Below, piece by piece: positions 42,863-51,579 of a stretch of DNA of 64,000 nucleotides. The notes under the pieces were generated by a model, which made no database searches, was not told the DNA's origin, and saw only the letters and a program-made list of their open reading frames with translations. Source of the DNA: Parvibaculum sp. (lineage in GTDB: Bacteria > Pseudomonadota > Alphaproteobacteria > Parvibaculales > Parvibaculaceae). The position numbers and the translations under genes were made by a program. The first letter of the stretch is position 1, and the number at the start of each line of letters is the position of its first letter. The stretch spans positions 248,001 through 312,000 of the forward strand of contig NZ_JAUSBV010000005.1 of assembly GCF_030651915.1 (NCBI RefSeq), written 5' to 3'.

Positions 42863-45601
42863 TCATTCAGCTTGGGCGGGGGAAAGCTTTGGCGCGCGGC
42901 CGCTTTCAACGTCGAACAGGAGTCCGCCTGGCCGGACATAGACAAACCAGGTGATCAGCAGGCAGGAAACGTAGAAGGCGAGGAAAGCGTAGAGGGCTGT
43001 GGCGGCACTCCCGGTTGCCGCCAGAGACATGCCGAAACTCTTCGGAATGAAGAAGGCGCCATAGGCGGCAATCGCGCTTGTGAAGCCTGTGATCGCGGCG
43101 CTTTCCTTTTCAGACTGACGCAGCAGCACGTCACCTTTGAGGTGAGGCTCAAGACGTGCAATTTCCTTTCGCATGATCGCCGGGATCATCTGGAAGGTCG
43201 AAGCGTTGCCGACGCCGGTCGCGAAGAAGAGGACAATGAAGCAGGCAAAAAATCCCGCAAAGGCCCCCGGCTGGTCCTTGTTTCCGAGGAAATACAGCAC
43301 ACCCACCGTGCCCGCCATCATCATCAGGAACACAACCATCGTCACGCGCGCACCACCAAACCGGTCGGAGATCCATCCCGTGAGTGACCTCGAAAGAGCG
43401 CCGACAAGCGGTCCCAGAAAGGCGATCTGAAGTACGTTGACTTCCGGGAACTGCGTTTTTGTCAGAAGCGGGAACGCCGCCGAAAAACCGATGAAAGATC
43501 CGAAGGTACCGGTATAGAGCCAGCACATGATCCAGTTGTGGGAGCGGCTGAAAATGACCGCCTGGTCCGCGAAGGATGCCTTGGCCGTGGACAGATCATT
43601 CATGCCGAACCAGGCGGCGAAGGCGCTCAGGGCGATGAAGGGCACCCAGATGAACCCGGCATTCTGGAGAAACAGTTTCTCGCCGGTATCAGCAATCTGC
43701 GGATTGCCACCCAGCGCACCGAAGACGCCCACAGTGATGATGATCGGGATTAGGAACTGCATGGCGCTGACGCCTAGATTTCCAAGTCCGGCATTCATGG
43801 CGAGCGCATTGCCCTTTTCCTTTTTGGGAAAGAAGAAGCCGATGTTTGACATTGAGGATGCAAAGTTGCCGCCGCCAAAGCCGCACAGGAGCGCGAGCGC
43901 CAGCATGATCCAGTAAGGCGTTTCGGGGCTCTGCACCGCAAAGCCGATGCCGAACGCCGGGATCATGAGCGACCAGGTCGTCAGGGTCGTCCAGAGTCGG
44001 CCGCCAAATACGGGCACCATGAAGCTGTAGAATATCCGTAGCGTCGCTCCCGACAGACCTGGGAGGGCGGCAAGCCAGAACAGCTGGTCCGTGGTGTAGG
44101 AGAATCCGATCTGCGGCATCTTGGCGACGACGACTGACCAGACCATCCATACGGCGAAAGACAGGAACAGCGCCGGAACGGAGAGCCAGAGATTTCGAGA
44201 TGCAATCTTCTTTCCTGTGGTCGCCCAGAATTCCGGATCTTCCGGCCGCCAGTCCTCGATCAGCTTGGGCGCCAGCGCGCGGGCTTCCTTCTCGCCATGG
44301 ATCGGTTGCATCTCAGGGAGTTGGGGAAGCGCATCCAGCGTTGCGCCGGCCGCCTGACGCTCCATGTGCCGGATGGCGAAATGCATCCAGATGAGCGAAA
44401 CCGACACAACCAGGAATAGAAGCATGAAACAGCTTGTCCATATTCCCGTCAGGTCATTGAGCAGCCCAAAGACGATTGGCATGATGAACCCGCCAAGCCC
44501 GCCCATCAGGCCGACCAAGCCCCCAACCGCACCCACATCCTTAGGGTAATAGACCGGTATGTGTTTGTAGACCGCCGCCTTGCCGAGGCTCATGAAGAAG
44601 CCGAGCACGAAGATCGCTACCACGAAAGTGATCGGTCCTGTTGCCAGCCGGAAGCTGATCGGCCCACTAATGCCGTCAACCACATAGGACGTCGGCGGAT
44701 AGGACAGGAAGAAAGTGACCACCACCGAAACCAGAAAGGTCCAGTACATGACTGTCCGTGCACCAACCTTGTCCGACAGGTGGCCTCCATACACCCTGAA
44801 GACCGAGGCCGGGATCGAATAAGCCGCCGCCAGCATGCCTGCTGTCTTTATGTCAAATCCGTAGACACCGATCAGGTAGTGCGGCAGCCAGAGCGCGAGC
44901 GCCACAAACGCGCCAAACACAAAAAAGTAATAGAGTGAGAAGCGCCAAACCTGAACGTTGCGAAGAGGCTCGAACTGAGACGCAAAACTGCGGGGACGCG
45001 CCCCTGAACGCCGGCGGGCGGCAAGTTCGGGCTCATCCTTTGTAAACAAGAAGAAGATGATCGCGACGGCGACCAGCGCCAGTGCCCAGACATTGGCTAC
45101 GCCTTCCCAGCCGATCGCAGCCATGACGAGCGGCGCTGCAAACTTGGTGACAGCCGCGCCGACATTCCCGGCACCGACGATGCCAAGGGCAGTGCCTTGC
45201 TTTTCAGGCGGAAAGAATTTCGAGACATAAGTGATCGAAACGGAGAAGGAGCCGCCGGCAATGCCAATGGCAAGAGCAGCCAGCAGGAACTGCGGATAGG
45301 TGGTGGCAAAGGTCAGGAGCCAGGTGGCGAGTGCGGAGAGGAGCATGACCAGGAGATTGACGACCCGTCCGCCATACTGGTCAGCCCAGATGCCGAGAAA
45401 CAGGCGAGACAGCGAACCGGTCAGGATCGGCGTTCCGACAAGCAAGCCGAACTGCGTCTCCGTGAGGCCAAGATCTTTCTGTATCTGCACGCCCACAATT
45501 GCGAAGATTGTCCAGACCGCAAAACAGGCAGTAAAGGCGAATGTCGTCAGGCCGAGGGCGGTATTTGCACCTTTGACGGATGGTCCAGCGGCAGATGTCA
45601 T
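42863..45601 (-). CDS. narK: Fused NarK1-NarK2 nitrate/nitrite transporter
   Basis: A 912-residue protein made of two full MFS carriers in tandem, about 24 helices. The first half (residues 1-430) starts FAFTACFAVWTIFAIVGVQI and includes GIVGAGNVGAAVTKF and GAVGGLVGLMGGLGGF. A soluble linker follows (about 420-470: GEKEARALAPKLIEDWRPED). The second half starts NLWLSVPALFLSFAVWMVWS and includes NAGLGNLGVSAMQF. In Paracoccus-type fusions NarK1 is a proton-linked nitrate importer and NarK2 a nitrate/nitrite antiporter; the same division of labour is likely here. It is the first gene of the nar operon, divergent from the Crp/Fnr regulator, with 313 nt of shared control region. Confidence 0.94.
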   Translation of the reverse strand: MTSAAGPSVKGANTALGLTTFAFTACFAVWTIFAIVGVQIQKDLGLTETQFGLLVGTPILTGSLSRLFLGIWADQYGGRVVNLLVMLLSALATWLLTFATTYPQFLLAALAIGIAGGSFSVSITYVSKFFPPEKQGTALGIVGAGNVGAAVTKFAAPLVMAAIGWEGVANVWALALVAVAIIFFLFTKDEPELAARRRSGARPRSFASQFEPLRNVQVWRFSLYYFFVFGAFVALALWLPHYLIGVYGFDIKTAGMLAAAYSIPASVFRVYGGHLSDKVGARTVMYWTFLVSVVVTFFLSYPPTSYVVDGISGPISFRLATGPITFVVAIFVLGFFMSLGKAAVYKHIPVYYPKDVGAVGGLVGLMGGLGGFIMPIVFGLLNDLTGIWTSCFMLLFLVVSVSLIWMHFAIRHMERQAAGATLDALPQLPEMQPIHGEKEARALAPKLIEDWRPEDPEFWATTGKKIASRNLWLSVPALFLSFAVWMVWSVVVAKMPQIGFSYTTDQLFWLAALPGLSGATLRIFYSFMVPVFGGRLWTTLTTWSLMIPAFGIGFAVQSPETPYWIMLALALLCGFGGGNFASSMSNIGFFFPKKEKGNALAMNAGLGNLGVSAMQFLIPIIITVGVFGALGGNPQIADTGEKLFLQNAGFIWVPFIALSAFAAWFGMNDLSTAKASFADQAVIFSRSHNWIMCWLYTGTFGSFIGFSAAFPLLTKTQFPEVNVLQIAFLGPLVGALSRSLTGWISDRFGGARVTMVVFLMMMAGTVGVLYFLGNKDQPGAFAGFFACFIVLFFATGVGNASTFQMIPAIMRKEIARLEPHLKGDVLLRQSEKESAAITGFTSAIAAYGAFFIPKSFGMSLAATGSAATALYAFLAFYVSCLLITWFVYVRPGGLLFDVESGRAPKLSPAQAE

Positions 45602-45811
45602 GGATGCACTTCCCCTGAAAGCGCCCGAAATTTCCGAAGCGCCCCAAAGGTGTCACTCGCCGGAGGCGCGAACCTTGATATTTGTGTAGCCAACGCTTGG
45701 CGGATGTCCGTCCACCTGCGCAACTTGAGATCAATCTTGCTTGGCCTGATCAGAGGAGGGTTCGCTCATGATTTCATGCGCGCATCTTTGTGACCGTTGC
45801 AATTGATGTGA

Positions 45812-45825
45812 TTGACTTTTATCAA
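45812..45825. promoter_or_regulatory. FNR/Anr-type box between narK and the Crp/Fnr regulator gene
   Basis: TTGACTTTTATCAA matches the consensus TTGAT-N4-ATCAA at 9 of 10 positions. It lies 90 bp upstream of the regulator start and 211 bp upstream of narK. It probably mediates anaerobic or NO-dependent activation of one or both. The rest of the 45602-45914 gap holds no gene. Confidence 0.75.
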
Positions 45826-45914
45826 GCGACGATTAGGGTGAATGAGGTCACGAACCAGTCTTACGCAGAATCGTCATGTGGACGACTCGCCTGCAGCGCG
45901 ACCGGGGATCTCAC

Positions 45915-46691
45915 ATGCCTTTGAAGCCATCAGACGCCGCGCACGTCCGGAACCTTTCCCTCTTTCGGTCAGCCAGCGACCAGACCTTTGAAAGGGCAAT
46001 TACAGGTGCCTTCCTGCAGAAGTTTCCAGCCGGGACAACCCTGCTGATGGAAGGCGACTCGGTCGATTTTCTTTACATCCTGTTGGAAGGATCGGTCGAA
46101 CTGGGCGCTGGCTGGAAATCCCGGGATACGACGCTGGCTGTCCTCAGACCCGTATCTACTTTTATCCTCGCCGCCGTCGTGCTTGATGCCGACGCGCTCA
46201 TGTCCGCCGTGACGCTTGAGCGATCCGAAATTCTCATGGTGCCAGGCGAGTCCCTTCGCCGCGCAATGAAGGAGGACGCAGAATTCTGCTTCGCCGTCTC
46301 CGAAGAGCTCGCCGGTTGCTATCGGGGGCTCGTCCGCTCGATCAAGAATCAGAAGTTGCGGGATTCGACAGAACGGCTCGCAAACTATCTGCTGACCCAA
46401 CGCGCCCAGCAGGGAGGCAAGACTGAGATCGTGCTTCCGCATGAAAAACGTGTGCTGGCATCGCTTCTGGGGATGAGCCCGGAAAACCTGTCGCGCGCCT
46501 TCTCGAAACTACAGGCACAGGGCGTCACCGTAGTGGGTGCTCAAGTGCGACTGGACAAGACGGCGGCGCTTGAGAGATTCGCGCGTCCCAGCCTCCTCAT
46601 AGACAATCATTACGCCCAGCCCAGAAATGAACTCGGCAAGGCATATACAGAGCGTCAGAAAGGGCTGCTCGACAGAGAACCCGGGGTTTAG
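45915..46691 (+). CDS. Crp/Fnr-family transcriptional regulator (NarR/Dnr-like)
   Basis: A 258-residue regulator with an N-terminal cyclic-nucleotide-like domain (residues 30-145, LLMEGDSVDFLYILLEGSVEL) and a C-terminal winged helix whose recognition helix contains LGMSPENLSRAFSKL, the FNR/Dnr-type E..SR pattern. The N-terminal Cys cluster of oxygen-sensing FNR is absent, so it is not an iron-sulfur FNR; it resembles NarR or Dnr, which respond to nitrate/nitrite or NO. The last 40 residues extend past the usual end. It is divergent from narK and likely controls it through the box at 45812. The ATG at 45915 has GGGGAT upstream. Its stop overlaps the convergent moaA stop by 4 nt. Confidence 0.9.
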   Translation: MPLKPSDAAHVRNLSLFRSASDQTFERAITGAFLQKFPAGTTLLMEGDSVDFLYILLEGSVELGAGWKSRDTTLAVLRPVSTFILAAVVLDADALMSAVTLERSEILMVPGESLRRAMKEDAEFCFAVSEELAGCYRGLVRSIKNQKLRDSTERLANYLLTQRAQQGGKTEIVLPHEKRVLASLLGMSPENLSRAFSKLQAQGVTVVGAQVRLDKTAALERFARPSLLIDNHYAQPRNELGKAYTERQKGLLDREPGV

Positions 46692-47680
46692 CCGCCCGTC
46701 TGCGCAAGATTCAGAATATCGCCAGGATCGGCCGCGTGGAGCGCGTGCGAGGCCGGTTTGAACGCAAGCGCATCGGCAACGCGCTGTTGGAGAGCGCTCC
46801 TCTGCTCGTCAGACGCCAGAAGGTCCCTCAGATCGCGGCCACCTTGACCAAAGAGACAGAGCCGAAGTTGCCCACGCGCCGTCACCCTGAGCCGGTTGCA
46901 CCCGTAACAGAAACCAGGCGCATAGGGCGCTATGACCCCGATACGGCCAGCATGACCGGGATGACAATACTCGATTGCCGGCCCGTCGTCTCTGCCGCGT
47001 GGTCGCGGTGTCCAGCCCCTGTCTTCGAGCCATCTGCCAAGAATCTGGCCACTCACATGCTGGTCTTCAAAGAATGCTCGGTTGTCGCCGGTTCGCATCA
47101 GCTCGATGAAACGAATCGCAATGGGGCGATACCTGACAAATTCGGTCCAAGCTGAAAAATCCGTATCCAGAGCATCTCGCAACAAAACGGCGTTGATCTT
47201 GACCGCCTTGAGCGGAAGCGTTTGGGCGCGCTCAAGGCCTGCGAGCACATCCTCGAGGCGGTCATGCCCGGTAATCTTCCTGAACGTTTCCCGTTCAAGG
47301 GCATCGACGCTGACATTGAGATGGGTGAGGCCCGACGCAACCCAATTGTCGATATGGCGCGACAGGTTCCAGCCATTGGTTGTGAGGGCAACCTTGTCGA
47401 TGCCTGACTGCGCTGCGACCCGGGCGATCAGGCCCCCGATATCCTTTCGTACCGTCGGTTCACCGCCTGTCAGGCGGACCTTTCCGATCCCCAGCCCGGA
47501 AAAAGCGCTGACCAGGCGCCCGATCTCGTCCATGGACAGAAAATCCATAGACCCGGCTTTCTGGAAGCCATTGGGGAGACAATAGGTGCAACGGAAATTG
47601 CAGACTTCGGTCACTGATAGCCGCAGGTATCTGAACCTGCGTCCAAAGGCATCCGTCGCAGCTGCGCCGGGAACTGTCAT
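46688..47680 (-). CDS. moaA: GTP 3',8-cyclase, molybdopterin biosynthesis
   Basis: A 330-residue radical-SAM enzyme of the first Moco step. The SAM cluster motif CxxxCxxC is CNFRCTYC near residue 24. The second cluster uses CYGCNRLRVTARGQLRLC near the C-terminus. The chain ends in the essential Gly-Gly (AQTGG). The MoaA strings VRLTGGEPTVRKD and LTTNGWNL are intact. The ATG at 47678-47680 follows AGGAG; codons to 47734 were rejected. With moaC it converts GTP to cyclic pyranopterin phosphate, but the island moaC is deleted for its active site, so another moaC copy would be required. Confidence 0.94.
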   Translation of the reverse strand: MTVPGAAATDAFGRRFRYLRLSVTEVCNFRCTYCLPNGFQKAGSMDFLSMDEIGRLVSAFSGLGIGKVRLTGGEPTVRKDIGGLIARVAAQSGIDKVALTTNGWNLSRHIDNWVASGLTHLNVSVDALERETFRKITGHDRLEDVLAGLERAQTLPLKAVKINAVLLRDALDTDFSAWTEFVRYRPIAIRFIELMRTGDNRAFFEDQHVSGQILGRWLEDRGWTPRPRGRDDGPAIEYCHPGHAGRIGVIAPYAPGFCYGCNRLRVTARGQLRLCLFGQGGRDLRDLLASDEQRSALQQRVADALAFKPASHALHAADPGDILNLAQTGG

Positions 47681-47848
47681 CGCAAGGCTCCTTTCCAAGC
47701 ACGGGAGGCGGCAGGGTTTCCCGCTGCTACCCACGGCCGGAGTGCCTTGACGCAGAAAGGAGGCGTTTTAGGCGGGCCGGCTCGGAGCAATTTTGTTTAG
47801 AGTAGGGTGCCGACCCTTTTCTGTCTTTGACCTACCGGACGCTGACAA

Positions 47849-47862
47849 TTGATGTGCGTCAA
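47849..47862. promoter_or_regulatory. FNR/Dnr-type box upstream of moaA
   Basis: TTGATGTGCGTCAA matches TTGAT-N4-ATCAA at 9 of 10 positions. It lies about 170 bp upstream of the moaA start, in the gap after nnrS. It implies moaA is induced with the nar operon by the same or a similar regulator. Confidence 0.72.
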
Positions 47863-47880
47863 GGCGCACGCTCTGGCGCA

Positions 47881-49077
47881 TCAAGCCGACCTCGCAGGAC
47901 GGGGCGCAAGAAGCCTTGGACCATAGAGCAGCGCAAATCCCACAAAGGCGGTGGACCATAGAACAGCTGCGGCGTAGTTGGCCTGCATCTGGGCAGGATA
48001 TTCCATAAAGGCTGCCGCAACGCGCGTTCCCGCCGCGAGGTTGATCAGAACATAAATGAGGCAGGTCCCGGAGCCTGCTGTCAGGGCCCGGCCAGTATGC
48101 CCAAGGCTGGACCTTGTCATCACCGCAAGGGTCATCACACCGACAGCGCCCGCACCGGCTGCGTGGAGGCCGGCCACCGACGGCACATGGGACGGCAACA
48201 GGCCATTGAGCCCCATCAGGACGAGGGCCAGCGCGGCCCACGCATACCCCACATGCAGGATGAGCACGAGCGGTTCGGCCAATGTGCGCTCGCCGCGCCA
48301 ACGGGACAGACGTACCCCGTTTAAGATCCCAGCAACCAGTAAAGCACCGCCACTCATGGACGACGGCCCCAAAGCCGACCATGCCGCGAGCGAAAGCAAT
48401 GAGACTGCCAGCGCGACGGAATCAAAGCGTCCTTCAGGTTCGGGAAGCGGCCCGCCCTGCCGGGCGAGCCAGTTGCGTGTAAAGCTTGGCGTAATGCGTC
48501 CTCCGATCAGGAGGATCAAAAAGACCAGCACGGCGAGACCAGTCCGGATCGCTGTCTGCGGCAAACCGCCTGCATTCAGGGAAGCCCAATGAAAGGCGAT
48601 ATTCGCAAGCGCCATCACCGTCACAGCTGCTGCGACCTTGAGATTCCGCGTATTCTTTCCGGCAATCACTTCTCGCCACACGACAAGAGCGAAGAGGACC
48701 AGAAACGCAGGCTCAACAATCGCTGGCAGCCAGGCAGGGCCCGGCTGCAACAGCATCATGATCCGTCCGGCCAGCCATATAACGACCAGCAGAATCAGCG
48801 GCGCGCCACAGACGGGAAGGCGACCGGTCCAGTTTGGAATGGCGGTCAGGAGGAACCCTGCCACAATCGCCGATCCGTAACCGAACACCAGTTCATGGAC
48901 ATGGAAGGTGAGACCCGCTCTCACCGGAAGCGTATCCGGGCCGAGCGCATAGGTCAGGATCCAGAGCGGCACGGAAACCGCCGCCCATATCGCACCCAGA
49001 AGAAAGAATGGGCGGAAGCCGAAGCTGAACAGGGCCGGCCCCCTGTATGCGCGGATCTGCTCAGCTGATGTTGCCAC
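47881..49077 (-). CDS. nnrS: NnrS-family haem-copper membrane protein
   Basis: A 398-residue polytopic membrane protein of the NnrS family, associated with resistance to nitric oxide during denitrification. Typical strings are FGFRPFFLLGAIWA at the N-terminus, FHVHELVFGYGSAIVAGFLLTAIPNWTG (HEMLFGF-type motif, key part HVHELVFGY), and MTRSSLGHTGRALTAG near the C-terminus. About 12 hydrophobic segments are visible. The GTG at 49075-49077 with AAGAAGGA upstream is preferred; an ATG at 49128 lies inside the upstream zinc-ribbon remnant. Its presence suggests the cell meets NO although no nitrite or NO reductase gene is in the island. Confidence 0.9.
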   Translation of the reverse strand: MATSAEQIRAYRGPALFSFGFRPFFLLGAIWAAVSVPLWILTYALGPDTLPVRAGLTFHVHELVFGYGSAIVAGFLLTAIPNWTGRLPVCGAPLILLVVIWLAGRIMMLLQPGPAWLPAIVEPAFLVLFALVVWREVIAGKNTRNLKVAAAVTVMALANIAFHWASLNAGGLPQTAIRTGLAVLVFLILLIGGRITPSFTRNWLARQGGPLPEPEGRFDSVALAVSLLSLAAWSALGPSSMSGGALLVAGILNGVRLSRWRGERTLAEPLVLILHVGYAWAALALVLMGLNGLLPSHVPSVAGLHAAGAGAVGVMTLAVMTRSSLGHTGRALTAGSGTCLIYVLINLAAGTRVAAAFMEYPAQMQANYAAAVLWSTAFVGFALLYGPRLLAPRPARSA

Positions 49078-49099
49078 GTGCAGGTTTCCTTCTTTGATT

Positions 49100-49237
49100 T
49101 TAGCCGCATTTGGAGTGGCCACATTCAAGGCAAGTGTCGCTGCCTTCCTTCCGGATCAGGGCTTTCTGTCCACATCCCGGATAACAAGAAGCATCGTTCG
49201 CTATGCCTGACGAGGCGGGCTCCTGCTGCCTTGACAA
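49100..49237 (-). pseudogene. Zinc-ribbon C-terminal fragment (possibly NrdJ-type)
   Basis: A 45-codon open stretch ending in a ribbon with the cysteine pattern CYPGCGQK, then DTCLECGHSKCG at the terminus. Two Cys pairs followed by a last Cys resemble the C-terminal zinc ribbon of B12-dependent ribonucleotide reductases. Only the tail is present, and the single possible start (TTG) has no ribosome-binding site. The stop lies 22 nt before the nnrS start. Probably a gene fragment left by recombination; the NrdJ link is tentative. Confidence 0.45.
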
Positions 49238-49254
49238 AAAATCAGGAGACCGGC

Positions 49255-49268
49255 TTGATCCGGATCGA
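49255..49268. promoter_or_regulatory. Possible FNR-type box upstream of nnrS
   Basis: TTGATCCGGATCGA matches TTGAT-N4-ATCAA at 9 of 10 positions. It lies about 180 bp upstream of the preferred nnrS start, between two gene fragments. Position is plausible for nnrS control, but a chance match cannot be excluded. Confidence 0.4.
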
Positions 49269-49270
49269 GA

Positions 49271-49390
49271 TCAGACTGCGACGCCTCGCGTATAAGTGGC
49301 CATGTCGAAATAGTCGCGCCAGACCTTGATCTTTCCGTCTTGCATTTCGAACACACCGCAACAGGGAAGATCAACAGACCGCTCGCCAAG
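49271..49390 (-). pseudogene. SnoaL/limonene-epoxide-hydrolase-like C-terminal fragment
   Basis: A 39-codon open stretch containing LPCCGVFEMQDGKIKVWRDY followed by FDMATYTRGVAV and a stop. Strings of the type GKIKxWRDYFD are characteristic of the last beta strands of SnoaL-like and limonene-1,2-epoxide hydrolase proteins. A stop codon directly upstream (49391-49393) removes the rest, so this is a remnant. Together with the adjacent zinc-ribbon piece it marks 49.1-49.5 kb as a recombination scar inside the island. The remaining bases up to 49502 show nothing. Confidence 0.55.
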
Positions 49391-49502
49391 TTACGAGCGG
49401 TCAAGCCGCAATGAAGTCCCTCACTTTAGACGGATTGTCATTCATGTTGCCGATCTCCTTTCAAACAAAGTCTGCGGCTAAAGCAGCCGCACGATAAACC
49501 GG

Positions 49503-50687
49503 TCAAAACCTTATTGCGGGAACGTAGTCTCCAGCCTGAAAGGCACTCCCTCCTGACCGGAGTCGCACCAGCAGGTCTGCGTCAAGCAGGCTTGCCTGGC
49601 TGGAAGAGTCCTGGCTTCCGAGAGGCAAGGCACCTTCAGGCGTAATCCGTGCCCGGACGTATGTCTCTCGATCACCTGCCGCCGGGACGTCGGCGGCAAG
49701 GCGCCAGTCTTCGAAGGTTACACTTCTGGCGGCATCTCGCCCACACAGCCCGGCAAGCAGAGGCGCGAGAAGGAGCCGCGCCGTCACGAGCGCGGAGGTC
49801 GGGTTACCTGGAAGTCCCATCACAAGCCGGCCACGAATTCTGGCAAGCCAGACCGGCTTTCCGGGTTTGATGGCAACCCTCGGAAAGATGTAGTCCGGCG
49901 CCTCACCGAACATCGTTCGTGAAAGGTCCCGGTCCCCAACCGACGCGCCGCCGATCACAATGACGAGGTCTGCCTCCTCCAGGGCCGCAGCTGCCAGTTC
50001 CGAAAGCAAGCGGGTATCATCTGCGCTGCGCCTCGACCATAGAACGGCGCCGCCTTCTCTCCTGACAAAGGCTGCAATTCCGTAAGAAACGCTTTCGGGA
50101 ATCGTACCAGGTATGCCGGCTGCGTTTCCCGGAGTGGCAAGTTCGTCCCCCGTTGCGATGATTGCAACGTTCGGCCGGACAAACACCCGCAGGACAGGCT
50201 GGTCGGCCGCAGCGGCTGTCGTCAGGGCGCGCCAGTCAAGCGGGCGTCCAGCTGGAACGAGTAGATCTCCCTCGCAGAAATCAGACCCTGCTATCCGAAT
50301 GTTACGGCCCGGACCGTAAGGCCGGACGATGGCCACGCAATCGCCTTCCCGCTCGACGCTTTCCTGCACAATAACCCGGTCAGCGCCAACCGGTACGGGC
50401 GCACCGGTGAAGATGCGGAATGCAGAACGCGGGGGAAGCACTTGCCCTGGCGGCGTGCCAGCGGCCGACTCGCCTTCAAGGGGCAAACGAACAGGAAGGT
50501 CCCCGAGGTCACAGTCTCGTACCGCGTAACCGTCCATAGCCGACACATCCTGTCTCGGCATGGACAGGCGTGCGACGACAGGTTCGGCAAGCACCCGGTC
50601 TGCCGCATCGGCGAATGCGATCGTTTCCAAAGCGATCGGGGCGGCGATTTCCAGTACGCGGTGCAGCGCCTCATCAAAGCTGATCAT
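49503..50687 (-). CDS. moeA: Molybdopterin molybdenumtransferase
   Basis: A 394-residue MoeA that inserts molybdate into adenylylated molybdopterin. Recognisable parts are [18 protein letters not shown] near the N-terminus, [42 protein letters not shown], the GxPGNP motif [14 protein letters not shown], and the C-terminal beta domain. Length is normal. It begins 4 nt inside the moaC end (overlap), so the order moaE-moaB-moaC-moeA is one transcript on the minus strand. No defect is seen in this gene, unlike its neighbours. Confidence 0.94.
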   Translation of the reverse strand: MISFDEALHRVLEIAAPIALETIAFADAADRVLAEPVVARLSMPRQDVSAMDGYAVRDCDLGDLPVRLPLEGESAAGTPPGQVLPPRSAFRIFTGAPVPVGADRVIVQESVEREGDCVAIVRPYGPGRNIRIAGSDFCEGDLLVPAGRPLDWRALTTAAAADQPVLRVFVRPNVAIIATGDELATPGNAAGIPGTIPESVSYGIAAFVRREGGAVLWSRRSADDTRLLSELAAAALEEADLVIVIGGASVGDRDLSRTMFGEAPDYIFPRVAIKPGKPVWLARIRGRLVMGLPGNPTSALVTARLLLAPLLAGLCGRDAARSVTFEDWRLAADVPAAGDRETYVRARITPEGALPLGSQDSSSQASLLDADLLVRLRSGGSAFQAGDYVPAIRF

Positions 50688-51037
50688 CGCGCTGGCTCGC
50701 CGGCCGTCCAGTCACCCGACTTTCCTCCGCTCGTGACGTCCAGCCGGAACCCTGGCAAGTCCTCATCGAGCATGATCGGCAAGGCCAGCCGGGTTAGAGA
50801 AAGAGGGTGGCAGAGCGGGATGAGTTCATGCGTCCGCTTGGCCGCCATGATACCGGCGATCCCTGCCGTCGTAATGACCGCGCCCTTTGGCGCGCGCCGT
50901 TCCTTGGGGAATTGCAAGGTCGCGGACTGGGATCGGACTTTTCCTGTGGCAACAGCGCAGCGCAGTGTTACGTCCTTGCTGCCAACATCCACCATGTTTA
51001 CGCACCCGTCTTCATCAAGATGGGTCAGTTTTGTCAT
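50684..51037 (-). CDS. moaC: MoaC with internal in-frame deletion of the catalytic core
   Basis: A 117-residue version of a protein that is normally about 160. The N-terminus ([18 protein letters not shown]) and the middle ([20 protein letters not shown], with His77 as in E. coli) are well conserved. The sequence then passes directly from RLDVT (residue 102) to SGGKSGDW, the normal C-terminal motif. About 43-45 residues are missing, including TGKTGVEMEALTA and YDMCKAV, which carry the catalytic Glu, Asp and Lys. The frame is preserved. The enzyme should be inactive as cyclic pyranopterin monophosphate synthase. The start overlaps moaB by 4 nt. A functional copy elsewhere in the genome is expected. 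Confidence 0.9.
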   Translation of the reverse strand: MTKLTHLDEDGCVNMVDVGSKDVTLRCAVATGKVRSQSATLQFPKERRAPKGAVITTAGIAGIMAAKRTHELIPLCHPLSLTRLALPIMLDEDLPGFRLDVTSGGKSGDWTAGEPAR

Positions 51038-51579
51038 GGGCAGACCCCTCTGTACCGCTCGATCTGACCGACCAGCGAACAAGGACGATAGCGGCTGTCG
51101 AGTTCGAAGGCGAAAACATGGTCCCAGGCGTCGCGGCAGGCTCCGGTTGACCCCGGCACACAGAAGATAAAGGTGTCTCCTGCCTGCCCGGCAAACGCGC
51201 GGGACTGCAGGGTCGAGACGCCGACCGTGCCCAGGCTCACCTGGTGGAACACGACGGAAAATCCGTCCATTTCCCGGCTGAAGAGGGGCTTGATCGCCTC
51301 GGGGGTCACGTCACGCGGCGAAAACCCCGTCCCTCCGGTCGTCAGCACGACATCGACCCCGGGATCGGCGATCCATTGGCCGACCGCTGATCGGATCTCG
51401 TCCACATCGTCTCTGACAATCCTTCTTTCAACAACGACATGACCGGCGCCCCGTGTGCGGTCTGCGAGCAGGGCTCCCGATGTGTCTGTTGCCTCCGTGC
51501 GCGTGTCCGATACCGTCAGCACAGCAAGGTTAAGTGGATAAAAGGCAAGCCCCTTATCAATCCCCGGCACTTTCTTCAT
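51034..51579 (-). CDS. moaB: Molybdopterin adenylyltransferase-like protein MoaB
   Basis: A 181-residue MoaB/MogA-type protein that adenylylates molybdopterin before MoeA acts. The MPT-binding motif is [16 protein letters not shown], followed by [28 protein letters not shown] (family GFGELFR-x-S-x-x-x-G-type, key part [16 protein letters not shown]) and [14 protein letters not shown]. Length and motifs are intact. It overlaps both moaE and moaC by 4 nt. Confidence 0.92.
   Translation of the reverse strand: MKKVPGIDKGLAFYPLNLAVLTVSDTRTEATDTSGALLADRTRGAGHVVVERRIVRDDVDEIRSAVGQWIADPGVDVVLTTGGTGFSPRDVTPEAIKPLFSREMDGFSVVFHQVSLGTVGVSTLQSRAFAGQAGDTFIFCVPGSTGACRDAWDHVFAFELDSRYRPCSLVGQIERYRGVCP

Noticed and set aside
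45735-45760. Second FNR box (TTGAGATCAATC region) near narK
   Set aside because: Half-sites are present but the spacing is wrong for a 14-bp FNR site.
47681-47880. Moco riboswitch upstream of moaA
   Set aside because: No convincing multi-stem aptamer could be traced by eye; the FNR-type box is a sufficient explanation for control.
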